In this document: in pieces, positions 1 through 9,414 of the stretch | Numbering within the stretch: position 1 is the first letter of the stretch | Layout of the letters: each line of letters begins with the position of its first letter | From: Diplonema japonicum | Lineage: Eukaryota > Euglenozoa > Diplonemea > Diplonemida > Diplonemidae | Direction: 5' to 3' | Assembly (NCBI GenBank): GCA_964019335.1 | Contig: OZ025724.1 | Coordinates: 124,001 to 188,000 of the forward strand | Length of the DNA: 64,000 nucleotides | Made by a program: the position numbers and the translations under genes | Notes under the pieces: generated by a model | Told to the model about the DNA's origin: nothing | What the model saw: the letters and a program-made list of their open reading frames with translations, nothing else | The model's database searches: none

Positions 1-1314
1 TGGGAGCGGCCCGCAGTGCCCGCCCTCATAGAGCTTTAACATTTGCTGTTTTGCGCTTCGGATTTTGAGCTTCAACTTCTCAAGTCGTTGTTGTCGATTT
101 GTTGCCGCCCCAACTGTCGACTCCGTAGACCTCGCACTCAGCTCCGACTTCGTAGGCTCCCGAACCTTGCCTCTCCCGGTGTATACGCTGCGCACCGGAC
201 CCACGTATCCATGTAGTAGGTACTGCTCCGCGAGGTCTGCTATCTCCGAGAACGCTTCGGTGGGCTTCTGCGCCGTAATGAACTCACGGTATTTCGACTT
301 CTGCATCAGTGTCTCCGCTACTCCGGTGGGTGCCCTCTTGGTCTTCGGTATCTCCTGCGGGACGGTGTATCTTAGGACTTCTTGTCGGAAGGCTGGGATG
401 TTGAGTGTTACCGACAGGCATCGGTGGTCCGACCCGGAGATAGCCTCGTTTACTCCACAGTGTTCGAGCCCCTGGGCCGCGATGTTGTTCAACAGTACCC
501 TATCCACCCGCGTACTGCAGTTGGTTCTGACAAGCGTGCTCTCTACCTGCGCTCCATCCCTCCGAGCACAGAACGCAGCGGCGTCTACCCAATCCGTCTG
601 TAGAGCCCTCCTTAGCGTGGCGGAACGGGTTTCGTCCGTGTTGAAGTCACCCATCACGGCCACCGGCACGTCTCCCAGCTCGAACTTGAGTCGGTGTAGT
701 AGGTAATGGAGAAGCTCCTCACGGTACTTCGCCTTCGTCGGGTCTTGTCCTGAGTGGCAGTATACATTCACCAAATGAAGCCATCGCTTGTTCCCATCAA
801 GTGAGATTTTCACGTGTGACCATCTGTCCTTGTGCGGCCCAGCCGTTTCACAGACCACCGCTGTCCGTGGTTTTTTCACAAAGATCCCTAGTCCGCCCCG
901 CTTCGCTATCGTCAGAGACGTGACACCCTTGGTCTCCCTCCCCGGCTGAGGTTTGCTCCAGAATCTGGTGTATTGTTTGCCCCAAACATCATCTCTCAGC
1001 ACGTGTTCAATCTCCATCTGAGTCTGTGCTGTGAGGGCAGTTTCTTGGATGCAGAATGCGTCCGGGAGGACAGTAGAGTACTCACCCAGCCGGTTGTTTA
1101 GTGCTGAGCCGTTGTGTGTGAAAATGGTGAAACTCTCTGGTCCTGGCTCTGGTCCGGGGTGGGGTTCGACACCTTGTTCGATGAGGCGTTCAAATTTCTT
1201 GTCAGATAGGCGTATCGGATGTATTTGGATGGACGGGAAAGGGGGGGAGGGAATGGGTTTGAAGGGTGGGTTTGGGGGGAGTTCCCCTGTAGTCACTGCT
1301 CGCTTTGCTCGCAT
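1..1314 (-). CDS. LINE ORF2, 5' part: APE-type endonuclease (runs off window)
   Basis: An open frame runs without a stop from an ATG at 1314 to the left edge (438 codons). The start overlaps the end of ORF1 by about 20 nt in a different frame. The protein is the N-terminal endonuclease of a non-LTR retrotransposon, which nicks target DNA to prime reverse transcription. Visible motifs in order are NGSALNNRLGEYSTV, CIQET, a NVYCHSGQDP segment, the metal/catalytic motif VMGDFNTD, and SDHRCLSV near the end of the domain. These match the exonuclease-endonuclease-phosphatase fold of LINE ORF2. A GVEPHPGP stretch sits about 50 residues from the start, just before the endonuclease. After SDHR comes a basic linker. 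The reverse transcriptase should follow beyond position 1 but is not in the window. No frameshift is seen, so this copy may be recent. Confidence 0.88.
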   Translation of the reverse strand, partial: MRAKRAVTTGELPPNPPFKPIPSPPFPSIQIHPIRLSDKKFERLIEQGVEPHPGPEPGPESFTIFTHNGSALNNRLGEYSTVLPDAFCIQETALTAQTQMEIEHVLRDDVWGKQYTRFWSKPQPGRETKGVTSLTIAKRGGLGIFVKKPRTAVVCETAGPHKDRWSHVKISLDGNKRWLHLVNVYCHSGQDPTKAKYREELLHYLLHRLKFELGDVPVAVMGDFNTDETRSATLRRALQTDWVDAAAFCARRDGAQVESTLVRTNCSTRVDRVLLNNIAAQGLEHCGVNEAISGSDHRCLSVTLNIPAFRQEVLRYTVPQEIPKTKRAPTGVAETLMQKSKYREFITAQKPTEAFSEIADLAEQYLLHGYVGPVRSVYTGRGKVREPTKSELSARSTESTVGAATNRQQRLEKLKLKIRSAKQQMLKLYEGGHCGPLP

Positions 1315-3611
1315 CCGCGGCACTTTACCCTATTGCAGTCTAATATTATGCAGGACTGTGCTGGGTTGTTTTTCGTGATATTCCCGTTGCAGTAGTGGCA
1401 CACCCCCTTCCAGTATTGGTATGTCCCGTTGTAGACGTGGCATATGCCTTTGCCCAGGCAGTCGTTGATGTCGGTGCCCTCATCTAGGTCGATGTCGGTG
1501 TCATCGTCAGTCGGGGGGGGACCCAAGTCATCCTCCGTCTCCATGTCGTCGTTTTCTCCTTCCTCGGTTAGCGAACGGGGCTGGTCCTTGTCCAGTCTCG
1601 AGATCGTCGCCTCCGTGAGGGCTTTTATCTGCTCGGTGAGAGCTGCCATCTGGGTGCGCATCTGCTGGACCTCCCCTCGCAGCTGCGCGTTCTCTCTCCG
1701 CAGTTCGATCACTTCCGCAGATGGCTCGTCGTCTCTGCTCGGTTCCCCCGCCAGCTTGCGGATCGCATTTTCGATTGCTGTGAGGCGGTCTTCCACTCCC
1801 GGGGTACCTGATTTTCCCGTCGCTGTGGGCGCCTTCCCGGACTTCAGAGGGGCAGTCTTTTTCGGGGGAGCGGTCTTCTTCCCTGTAGCAGGTGGTTTGT
1901 GGCCGGGCTGGGTGGACCCCGTCACTGCGCCTAGGTAGGATTTGCCTGTGGCTGTGGTCCCTGTCTTCGGTCTTCCCCAGGACTGTGCAGTCGGTGTCTT
2001 TTTAGTGGGCGGGCCCCCCATGTCGGGTGCTATCCTGCAGTGGAGGATCAGCCCTGTCGGGGATGTGATTCTCAGCGTCGTGGTAGGGGGTTTGCCTCCC
2101 CGAATGTACCAGCACCTCCCGTCGTTGCTCCAGCCGCCGTGTAGAGGAACGGCATCCCATTTCATGGTCCGGAGTATCAGTTCCACGTGCTCCACACCGC
2201 ACTGTCCGTACAGGCCCGTCAGACGCCACCTCGGCTCCCCATGTTGTCCGCGCTGTCGTTCATCCTCGCCCAACACCTTGTCAAGGAGCGCGGTCTTCTC
2301 CCCCTCCGACGTCCTCACACCGAGGCGGCAGTCCGACTCACGAATCGCTAACCCCTGCTTTTCCGCTTCTGCCAATTCGAGCGCTTCCTTTAAAGTGGTT
2401 TCCTTCGGGAGCCAAGCGACGGGGGATCTCGGCACATCCTTCGGTCTAACGAAGATCCCTCCCCTTCCGGACGTGTTCACGAATCTGTCGAGGCTGCTTT
2501 TCGGGACCGTCACCAGTACGTCTACCCTCGGGGTCGGACCCTCCACGATCTTGTCGATCCTGTGGATTGTCTTGCAGTTCAAGTCCCGGAGGAGCTTTCG
2601 GGGTTGGGAGGTTATATTCTCCCACGTCTGGGCCGAGGCGTGCGCTTTCGAGAAGATAATCGCGACCCGCGCGAATCTTGCCCCCAGGTTGATGTCCACT
2701 GTGTCACTTGATGTGCGCATGGCAATCCTCCCGCTCACTGCCAGCAGGAACATCTTCCTGTTCGTGAACTCTCCTTCCGCCTTGAGTACAACGTCGTACT
2801 CATCCCGTCCTGTGCCGCGGCGCTTCAGGATGAGCGCTTTGTTCCCGTCCCATGCCATCTTCTCGGCCTCCTTCACGTTCTCCTCGGTTGCGATGGCAAC
2901 GCCGTCCTTTCCCGCCACCAGCTCATCCCACGTCACGAAGGGCTGGTCAAACTGCCCTTGCTCCAGGGACCAGCGTTTCGCTGCCTGCGGTTGTTTCTGC
3001 GGCGGTTTGCTGCTCGGCCCTCTCCAGGCTCTCGCCTCGCCGTCTGAGGTCGGGATGCCTACCCGTGGCAGCTTGAACTCCTGCACTACTTTCTTCAGAA
3101 CGTTCACGTTGAACGGTTCTGACGCGTTGAGGTAAGCCCGGCCGTCGAAGGCGACGTGGATGGGCAGCTTTTTGGACTCTCCCGAGATAGGGGAGACTGT
3201 GAGGGCGCCGTTTTCGACTGCCATTAAGCGGATGTCGATCTTCCATGCGCGGGCGGTGGCCTGGATGGTGACCAGGTCGGCGGCGGTGCCTTCCTTCGCG
3301 TGCTGGGTGCAGTAGGCATCGTAGTCCCCGGTGACGTTCACCCGGTATTCTTCGCTCCCTCGCAACTCCTGTACCATGCGGCGTCTAATGTCGCTCCCCT
3401 TCTTCCCCGTCTTCTCCCCGACCACTCCGTAGAAGGAGTTCCCGTTCCCGTTCCCGTACGCCCTCCTGTGCGCCGTCATCCCGAAGCCCTTCATTGCTTT
3501 AAAGATGTCCATGGCTGATGCGTCTGGATCGCTGATGTTGATGTTTACGATGCAGATACTGATGTGATGCTTGCGTTCTCCTCTCCTTTCTTTTCCTTCA
3601 CTCCTTTGCAC
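1293..3611 (-). CDS. LINE ORF1 protein with OTU-like domain, coiled coil and zinc-finger tail
   Basis: This 772-residue frame lies directly upstream of the LINE endonuclease ORF, so it is read as ORF1, the RNA-binding or accessory protein. The true start may be the internal ATG near 3513 (MDIFKAMKGF). Residues about 35-165 resemble an OTU cysteine protease: GNGNSFYGVVG occupies the place of the OTU catalytic DGNCFY-type motif, followed by SDIRRRMVQEL and a GTAADLVTIQATARAW helix. The catalytic Cys position holds Ser, so peptidase activity is doubtful. A Pro/Thr/Lys-rich linker (about 540-610) leads to a coiled coil (RRENAQLRGEVQQMRTQMAA) and an acidic segment. The C-terminal Cys/His cluster (GKGICHVYNG, GVCHYCNG, CNRVKCRGC) looks like a zinc-binding nucleic-acid module. 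The OTU assignment is by eye. Confidence 0.75.
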   Translation of the reverse strand: MQRSEGKERRGERKHHISICIVNINISDPDASAMDIFKAMKGFGMTAHRRAYGNGNGNSFYGVVGEKTGKKGSDIRRRMVQELRGSEEYRVNVTGDYDAYCTQHAKEGTAADLVTIQATARAWKIDIRLMAVENGALTVSPISGESKKLPIHVAFDGRAYLNASEPFNVNVLKKVVQEFKLPRVGIPTSDGEARAWRGPSSKPPQKQPQAAKRWSLEQGQFDQPFVTWDELVAGKDGVAIATEENVKEAEKMAWDGNKALILKRRGTGRDEYDVVLKAEGEFTNRKMFLLAVSGRIAMRTSSDTVDINLGARFARVAIIFSKAHASAQTWENITSQPRKLLRDLNCKTIHRIDKIVEGPTPRVDVLVTVPKSSLDRFVNTSGRGGIFVRPKDVPRSPVAWLPKETTLKEALELAEAEKQGLAIRESDCRLGVRTSEGEKTALLDKVLGEDERQRGQHGEPRWRLTGLYGQCGVEHVELILRTMKWDAVPLHGGWSNDGRCWYIRGGKPPTTTLRITSPTGLILHCRIAPDMGGPPTKKTPTAQSWGRPKTGTTATGKSYLGAVTGSTQPGHKPPATGKKTAPPKKTAPLKSGKAPTATGKSGTPGVEDRLTAIENAIRKLAGEPSRDDEPSAEVIELRRENAQLRGEVQQMRTQMAALTEQIKALTEATISRLDKDQPRSLTEEGENDDMETEDDLGPPPTDDDTDIDLDEGTDINDCLGKGICHVYNGTYQYWKGVCHYCNGNITKNNPAQSCIILDCNRVKCRGCEQSEQ

Positions 3612-3778
3612 TAATCCCGAGACTTTTACACTTCTTAAACCTATGCACTTCCGTTAAACCTTACACTTCCGTTGAACTCCGTTAAACCTTACACTTCCGT
3701 TGAACTCCGTTAACTTTTATACTTCCTTCAAACCTTTACACTTCTTTTAAACGTCTACACTTCCGTTGAACCTTGATG
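3612..3778. repeat. Imperfect tandem repeats upstream of LINE ORF1
   Basis: Several copies of a roughly 28-bp unit built from CCGTTAAACC, TTACACTTCC and GTTGAACT lie end to end immediately 5' of ORF1 on the minus strand. Tandem 5' repeats commonly form the promoter or UTR of LINEs, so a promoter role is plausible but not shown. Confidence 0.7.
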
Positions 3779-4215
3779 TCGCGTTCTTTACTTCCAATAT
3801 TTGTATTTTCTTTTCAAACCGTTACAATAAAGTACAGAAACTGTAGCTTTAGAATCGTTGGTAAACAATTGGTTGGTGGAACAAAAATAAATATGGAGCC
3901 CGGGCCATTTACAATTTCCGGATGCCAAAAACTAAAAAAAACCATTCTAAAAAGCATGTTTTTGCACGCGCGTTTTAGAAATGAAACAAACGGCGCGCGC
4001 ATTGTGACCTATATGGTGAACACACCTAGACCGCAATTCTGCACACAAAGTGGTCGGACTACTTTTGTACTTAGAAATCTCCGAGGAGCTTCCGTTGCAA
4101 AAGAGGGTCATTTGTTGACATTCTTTTCCGGGCGCTACCGGTGATGACCGACAAGGTCAACAGCGAACAACACATCTGATGTTCTTCTTATATTTTCATG
4201 TTATCCCCACCACCT
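3776..4215. repeat. Composite dispersed repeat (two modules)
   Basis: Module one (about 3930-4070) recurs in inverted orientation at 39968-40110. Module two (about 4128-4212, containing GGGCGCTACCGGTGATGACC) recurs in the same orientation at 39685-39772. A plus-strand frame of 123 codons crosses it but has no recognisable family. It abuts the LRR spacer at 4216, so it probably inserted into or rearranged an older LRR gene array. Confidence 0.7.
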
Positions 4216-4470
4216 GAAAAGAAAGAATAACTCGAAAGGGGGGGGGGGGGGTACAGGGAAGAGAAGCGCTCCGGTAACGTCATCAAGAACGCAGTTAGAA
4301 AGAAAGGTATTTTATTAAGAGAAGAAAGAATTGAAAAAAAAACTAAGAGAAACAAAAAAGAAAAAAAGAGAGACATTTAAGGGTACCTGCGGTGTGTGGC
4401 AGGACGCCCTTTTTTTTTTTGGAAGCCAAAAAAGAAAAACTAGGAAGGAAAAAGAAAACTCGATAAAGCC
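4216..4470. repeat. LRR-gene spacer sequence, also found at 20425-20600
   Basis: The block shares GAAGAGAAGCGCTCCGGTA, CATCAAGAACGCAGTTAGAA and TTTTATTAAGAGAAGAA, in the same order and orientation, with the region 5' of the LRR2 pseudogene. Here it lies 3' of LRR1. This indicates that the LRR genes were once arranged in tandem with a common spacer. A 14-bp G run interrupts it at about 4239-4252. It also carries ACTCGATAAA at 4458-4467, a motif repeated at LINE 3' ends. Confidence 0.75.
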
Positions 4471-4478
4471 TCAGGAGA

Positions 4479-6416
4479 TCAGCAAACGATGCAACACTCT
4501 TTACTTTTACAGGTTGCTTGCTTCACAGGAGGACCCCAGGACCTTGTTGGTATTCTTGGTCGCTCTTCCTGTTGTGCCGGTTGCTCCTCTTGTGCCGTCT
4601 GCTCCACTTGCTCCTCCTGTTGTGCTAGCTGCTCCTCTTGTTGTGCTGGCTCCTCCTCCTGTTGTGCCGGTTGCTCCTCTTGTTGTGCTGGTTGCTCTTC
4701 CTGTTGTGCTGGCTCCTCCTCCTGTTGTGCCGGTTGCTCCTCCTGTTGTGCCGGTTGCTCCTCCTGTTGTGCTAGCTGCTCCTCTTGTTGTGTTGGTGGC
4801 GCCTCCTGTTGTGCTGGTTGCTCCTCCTGTTCCTGTTGATGTCCCCATAGTCTGAGGAATTCCACAACATCTTTCCTGTGTTCCACTGGGGTCCCTGAAA
4901 GAAAACAGCTGCCGACAGTGGTGACATTGCGAAGGGGGTTGAGATCTACAGTTCTCAAAGAGCTGCAGTTCTTGAGAAAGCTGTCACCAAGATGCTGAAC
5001 GTTCCGCAAGGGGCTCAGATCCACAGAAGTCAATGATTCACAGCGATAGAGAAAACTATCACCTATATTTGTGATGTTCTGGAGAGGACCCAGATCCACA
5101 GAAGTCAATGATTCACAGCGATAGAGAAAATTATCACCTATATTTGTGATGTTCTGGAGGGGACTCAGATCAACAGTTTTCAAAGAGCTGCAGTTGTAGA
5201 GAAAACCATCGCCAACTGACTGAACGTTCTGCAAAGGACCCAGATCCACAGAAGTCAATGATTCACAGCCATTGAGAAAATTGTGTTCGAACCGTGCGAT
5301 GTTCTGGAGGGGACTCAGATCAACAGTCGTTAGAGCTTTGCAGTTGCAGAGAAAATAGCCCACACGGGATGCAGAAGTAAAGGTGTTGCGCAGGGGGCTC
5401 AGATCGATAGATCTTAACGAAACACAATAAAGCATGAAACCCAAGTGGTTCATACTGGTCACATTCTGCAAGGGACTCAAATCCACAGAAGTCAATGATT
5501 TACAGCGACTGAGAAATAATGCGCCGACGGTGGTGACATTGCCAAAGGGGCTCAGATCAACAGTTTTCAAAGAGCTGCAACCATAGAGAAACCAGCCCCC
5601 AATGGACTGAACATTCTGCAAAGGACTCAAATCCACAGAAGTCAATGATTCACAGCCACTGAGAAAATCACGTCCGACGGTGGTGACATTGCCAAAGGGG
5701 CTCAGATCAACTGTCTTCAAAGAGCTGCAATCTCGGAGAAACTCGCACCCAATGGACTCAACATTCTGCAAAGGACTCAAATCCACAGAAGTCAACGATG
5801 TGCAGTTCTCTAGAAAAAAGGAGCCGACGGTGGTGACACTGCCAAAGGGGCTCAGATCAACATTCGTAAGAGACTTGCAATTCTTGAGAAAACAGTCCCC
5901 AACGGACTGAAGACCCTGCAAGGTCGACAGGTCCAAGGTGACGAGTGAGGAGCCAGACAAAAAGGAGTCCCCAATAGAGGTCGCACCGTCGCTCAGGGTC
6001 CACACCTTGAGGTGACGAAGCTTTGAGGGAAGCTTGCTTGTGAGTCCATCATCAAGACAGTCCAGACCAGTGACATCCACCACAAGAAGAAGCTCAGGAT
6101 TCTCCTCAAGATGTCTTTCAACATCCTCTTTCAGACGCGAGAGGTCCACATGACTGACATCAATTGTTTTATAAATACTGAACAAGAGAAGCTCGCTCCC
6201 CTGCCCCATCCCCAGCTGCTGTATCTCCTGTTCCCCACCGCCAGATGTCTCATTATCCAAGACCACACCTTCGAATTGTAAGTGGAATCTCCCCACCTCC
6301 ACTGCAGAAGCCTCAGCCGCCTTCCTGTACAAGTCCTTCACCCTGTCAAGCCCAGACAGCTCCACCTCGTGCACCACATCCTCGTCGACAGTCCTGATCA
6401 ACACTGCGAGGCTCAT
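4479..6416 (-). CDS. LRR1: ubiquitin-like domain + BspA-type LRRs + Gln/Glu repeats + CaaX box
   Basis: This is a 645-residue intact frame. Residues 1-78 form a ubiquitin-like beta-grasp domain: MSLAVLIRTVDEDVVHEVEL, then DRVKDLYRKAAEA, FHLQFEGVVLDNE and GMGQGSELLLF. Residues about 100-495 carry roughly 14 leucine-rich repeats of the BspA/TpLRR type, with consensus FLxxCxSLTSVDLSPLQNV and a spacing near 23-24. A Gln/Glu/Pro tandem region follows (about 505-615, EEQPAQQ units). The C terminus is CKSKECCIVC, which fits a CaaX prenylation box (CIVC) with neighbouring Cys available for palmitoylation. No signal peptide or membrane helix is seen, so a cytosolic, membrane-tethered scaffold is inferred. 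Two further paralogues keep the N-terminal half nearly identical. Function unknown. Confidence 0.85.
   Translation of the reverse strand: MSLAVLIRTVDEDVVHEVELSGLDRVKDLYRKAAEASAVEVGRFHLQFEGVVLDNETSGGGEQEIQQLGMGQGSELLLFSIYKTIDVSHVDLSRLKEDVERHLEENPELLLVVDVTGLDCLDDGLTSKLPSKLRHLKVWTLSDGATSIGDSFLSGSSLVTLDLSTLQGLQSVGDCFLKNCKSLTNVDLSPFGSVTTVGSFFLENCTSLTSVDLSPLQNVESIGCEFLRDCSSLKTVDLSPFGNVTTVGRDFLSGCESLTSVDLSPLQNVQSIGGWFLYGCSSLKTVDLSPFGNVTTVGALFLSRCKSLTSVDLSPLQNVTSMNHLGFMLYCVSLRSIDLSPLRNTFTSASRVGYFLCNCKALTTVDLSPLQNIARFEHNFLNGCESLTSVDLGPLQNVQSVGDGFLYNCSSLKTVDLSPLQNITNIGDNFLYRCESLTSVDLGPLQNITNIGDSFLYRCESLTSVDLSPLRNVQHLGDSFLKNCSSLRTVDLNPLRNVTTVGSCFLSGTPVEHRKDVVEFLRLWGHQQEQEEQPAQQEAPPTQQEEQLAQQEEQPAQQEEQPAQQEEEPAQQEEQPAQQEEQPAQQEEEPAQQEEQLAQQEEQVEQTAQEEQPAQQEERPRIPTRSWGPPVKQATCKSKECCIVC
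4560..4840. repeat. Coding minisatellite (Gln/Glu-rich) in LRR1
   Basis: A degenerate 21-24-bp tandem repeat (core CTCCTCCTGTTGTGCYGG on the plus strand) encodes the QQEEQPAQ units of LRR1. The close paralogue at 22574-23745 has only one or two units, so the array expanded or contracted recently. Confidence 0.85.
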
Positions 6417-6850
6417 GTTTTTTGGTTTAGCACCTCGGTTGGTTTTGTATTTTTAAGGTTTTTGCTACTGCAGACGAAACAATTGTTAATAGGGGGGGGA
6501 GGTCACTGGGTGAGACAAAGAGATAAAGAAACGCGAGAAGGGCAAGAATTTGCGGTTTTCTTCTCGCCTTTTGCATCACTTTTCAAGGTAAATTGACCCC
6601 CTCAGAAGTAAATCCCACAAGGTCTTGACGACGTTGTGTCAAAAAAAGGTGAACATTTCAATGAAGAAGCAATGATGTGGTAAAAGCATAAGAAAGATGT
6701 AAAAGCAACATAAGTAGGTATTAAACAAGAATCGTATACTGCAAACCAATCGTATTCAGTCGGAAGGGTTTGGTTCTTGCATGATTGAACGCTGGAATTC
6801 CGGGTTTTAGAGTTATGGGTGCGTTCAGACCCTCGCCTTAAAAAAGAAAA
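6417..6850. other. Upstream region of LRR1, no gene seen
   Basis: A noncoding stretch 5' of LRR1 and up to the left terminus of the next inverted-repeat element. It holds an 8-bp G run but no RNA gene or conserved frame that I can identify. Confidence 0.5.
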
Positions 6851-8288
6851 TACTGTAAAACAAAATTACCGGAAGATAAAATGTCCGGAAGCTCTGGCGG
6901 TCCGAATATTTTTTCTTCCGGACATTTTTTTCCCGGGACCCCCCCTTTTTTTTAAAGGGCTGGACCCGAAAACAGATGAAACTAGTGTCTGTAGCAAAAG
7001 AGAAATCAAACGAAAATCAGAGAATTGAATTACGGACTTTTCCAGATCCTGATTGTTCGCTTCCACCACAAGCTTGTTGAACCGAACCACTTCTTGTGCT
7101 TGCTTTAGGCTTTGCGGGTTTGCGTCATGGAGCCAATGTCCAGTATATCAAATGGAAGCACCGCTTTGGTAGCTCCAAGGTCGATCCCCCCGCCGCACCC
7201 TGTTACTGCGGGTCGCAAGCCTCTTCTGAACAAGGAAGAAACAACAAAGCTCTTTGTTTGGATCCAGGTTCAGAACGGAAGGGGGTGCCGGTAGCAGCGT
7301 CGGACATCTGCCTGTGTGCAGAGGGCCAACCAGCTGTGCCCCAAGCATGGCATCACAAGCCGCCGCCCAACAATAGGGAAGTCTAGCAGCCCCAAAGACA
7401 CCCAAGCAGCGAGGAGGTTCACAGGGATTAGGCCGGTTGACCTGGAACATGGACCAGCTGCTGCCGCTGGGAAGAAGACGAAAAGGAGTCCCAAGGTTGT
7501 CAAGGTTAGGAGTTTGCGACAAGCACGCCGTCACCGGACAGTTTTGGCAAACCCGGGTTAATTTACACGGGAAAAACAGAACCAGCTCGCGGCAGGAAAT
7601 ACCCCGGGTCCGTCCCTCGTGTTGCACACACCCCCAAAACGCTGGAGTTTAACAGCCAGGAAACGCTTCGGCTCGGTAAAAGATTTGTTTCTCCCCTTTG
7701 CTACAACCTCATTGATGACTACAATGTCCATACACCACGCAGGCTTTTGTGAACTTGTTTTCAGAAACAAACGTTCACTTAGCGTTTGTCCCCCAGACCT
7801 CACCTATTTGTGCCAGCCCAAGACTTACTGAGGCCGAGGCCGGGCGCACTGCGAAGGCAGCAGACAAGACGGCCAGACGTGCGGACAGGTAGCGCTTTCC
7901 TCGCCCCTTTTTTAGTTTTCTTGGTCGAGAAAAGTACTCTCCAACCTGCTGGGACGCAGCCATTGAAGGGTGCTTCTCACCTGAAGATATTCCCACCTGC
8001 AATATCATTTCAGTCACCTGAAGAGGTCAGCACCTGGAGGGGTCGCGGGATATGTCCTTCCCCTTTTTAGAGCATGCAGCTTTCGTCTGTTAATTTGAAT
8101 TTTATTTTTGCCGTTCTTAAGACTCTTGCAGCAGAAATATAAGTTTTCCAGACAGAGGGTACAGTGCGTAGGACAGGCTAGGTACCCCCTTAGAAAAGTG
8201 CCCCAAAAAAATGTCCAGAAGAAAAAAATCACCGGATGTTTCGGCGGTCCGGATATTTTATCTTCCGGTGGATTTTTGTTTTACAGTA
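6851..8288. mobile_element. 1.4-kb terminal-inverted-repeat element flanked by TA
   Basis: The left end reads TACTGTAAAACAAAATTACC and the right end, reverse-complemented, reads TACTGTAAAACAAAAATCCA. Both continue with CCGGAAGATAAAATRTCCGG for a total inverted match of about 40 bp, then diverging but related subterminal sequence with TTTTTTCTTCYGGACATTTTTTT to about 90 bp. The TA at each tip could be a target duplication, as in Tc1/mariner-type elements. The interior has several 60-160 codon frames on both strands but no recognisable transposase, so it is probably non-autonomous. Part of its right half recurs inverted at 34180-34375. Confidence 0.75.
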
Positions 8289-8310
8289 ATTTATTAATAA
8301 TAATATGGGG

Positions 8311-9021
8311 AAAACACTGTTCACGGTAAGCAAATAACTTTTTTCCACCATTTTCCAACCTAAAATCTTTTTTCCACCAAGTACGGTAACCTGCAACTTT
8401 TTTTCCACCGTTACTGCAACCACCAAGTTTTTTCCTTATGCAACTACAAACTTTTTTTCCACCATCCACGGTAATCCTTATCATTTTTATGTTTGATCTG
8501 ATGTACTTCTCCACCCCCCCGCCCCCCTTCTGCCTGTGAAAACGTGAAAGATGGCCTCAAGCCACCAATCGTGACAAAGTCACAAATAGGCAGGCCGGCG
8601 AAGAGGAAGCGGAATGAGGGGGAGGGGAGAATGTGCAACCTGCAGGAACCCCCATTTCTCAACTGGTGGGGTTCAGTCCCAGTCACTCCTCAAAGTTCTT
8701 CCCGACCTTGAGGTACTCAGCGACTAGGTCTGACGTGTCTTTGAAACCTTGCGGGCCACAGCGCAGATGTGGACACAAGGTATATCCCAAATACCGAAAA
8801 TGCAAAAAAGAATCCTAAATTTCGAAAAACTAAAAATGAGAAGGTTAGGAAGGTTTCATGGGAGAGTGGAAAAAAAGTTATAGGTTACCGTACTTGGTGG
8901 AAAAAAAGTTCCATACATACATGGTTTAGTGGAAATAAGATTAGGTTACCGTGGACAGTGGAAACCTTATTAAAAAAACCGTTTTGGTGGAAAAAAAGTT
9001 ATGACTACCGTACTTGGTGAC
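8311..9021. mobile_element. Inverted-repeat element with arrayed termini
   Basis: The segment 8311-8476 contains four or five copies of a unit like AACTTTTTTTCCACC followed by AAGTACGGTAACC. The segment 8866-9021 contains the same units in reverse complement (GGTTACCGTACTTGGTGG, then AAAAAAAGTT). The arms face each other across about 390 bp of unrelated sequence with no clear coding frame. The structure suggests a foldback-type or MITE-like element, next to but distinct from the one ending at 8288. Confidence 0.7.
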
Positions 9022-9073
9022 TAGTTTGGCGCTCCATTTGTTTGTGCGCACGAGCGGTCCACTTATGAACACG

Positions 9074-9215
9074 CCCCCCCCCCCCCCCCCCCCCCCCCTA
9101 GGGCTATGCTGGCATGGAAACGCGTTTCCATGCATTTTTTGAAAAAAAGGGAAACGGAAACGGAAACGTTTCCCTATTTTGGGGCCGTTTCCTTGGGGCA
9201 GAAACGTTTCCTTAA
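9074..9215. repeat. C homopolymer and palindromic GGAAAC cluster
   Basis: A run of about 25 C bases is followed by a perfect 22-bp palindrome GCATGGAAACGCGTTTCCATGC and then by repeated GGAAAC/GTTTCC motifs up to about 9215. It could be the 3' boundary of the neighbouring retroelement or a protein-binding or hairpin-forming site. No gene is seen. Confidence 0.7.
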
Positions 9216-9414
9216 TTTTTGGGGGTTTTAGAGGCTTATTTTTTTGGGGGCAAATCACTCGGAAGAAATATACGAGACAAAGTGACATAAGTTAGGAGGG
9301 TGCGATCTTCCGGGGTGTTGAGAGCGGTCTCAGTCTTTCGCGCGCTCGAGTCGCTTACCTGGGGTGCCGCCGGGGTGATGACCGGCTCAAACTGGCGAAA
9401 CTCAGCCTCAGGGT

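Noticed and set aside
1942-3135. Plus-strand frame of 397 codons
   Set aside because: It is antisense to LINE ORF1, which has recognisable domains; its Ser/Pro/Arg-rich composition is typical of a shadow frame.
3773-4144. Plus-strand frame of 123 codons as a host gene
   Set aside because: It lies entirely in a dispersed repeat, is on the opposite strand to the gene array and shows no family match.
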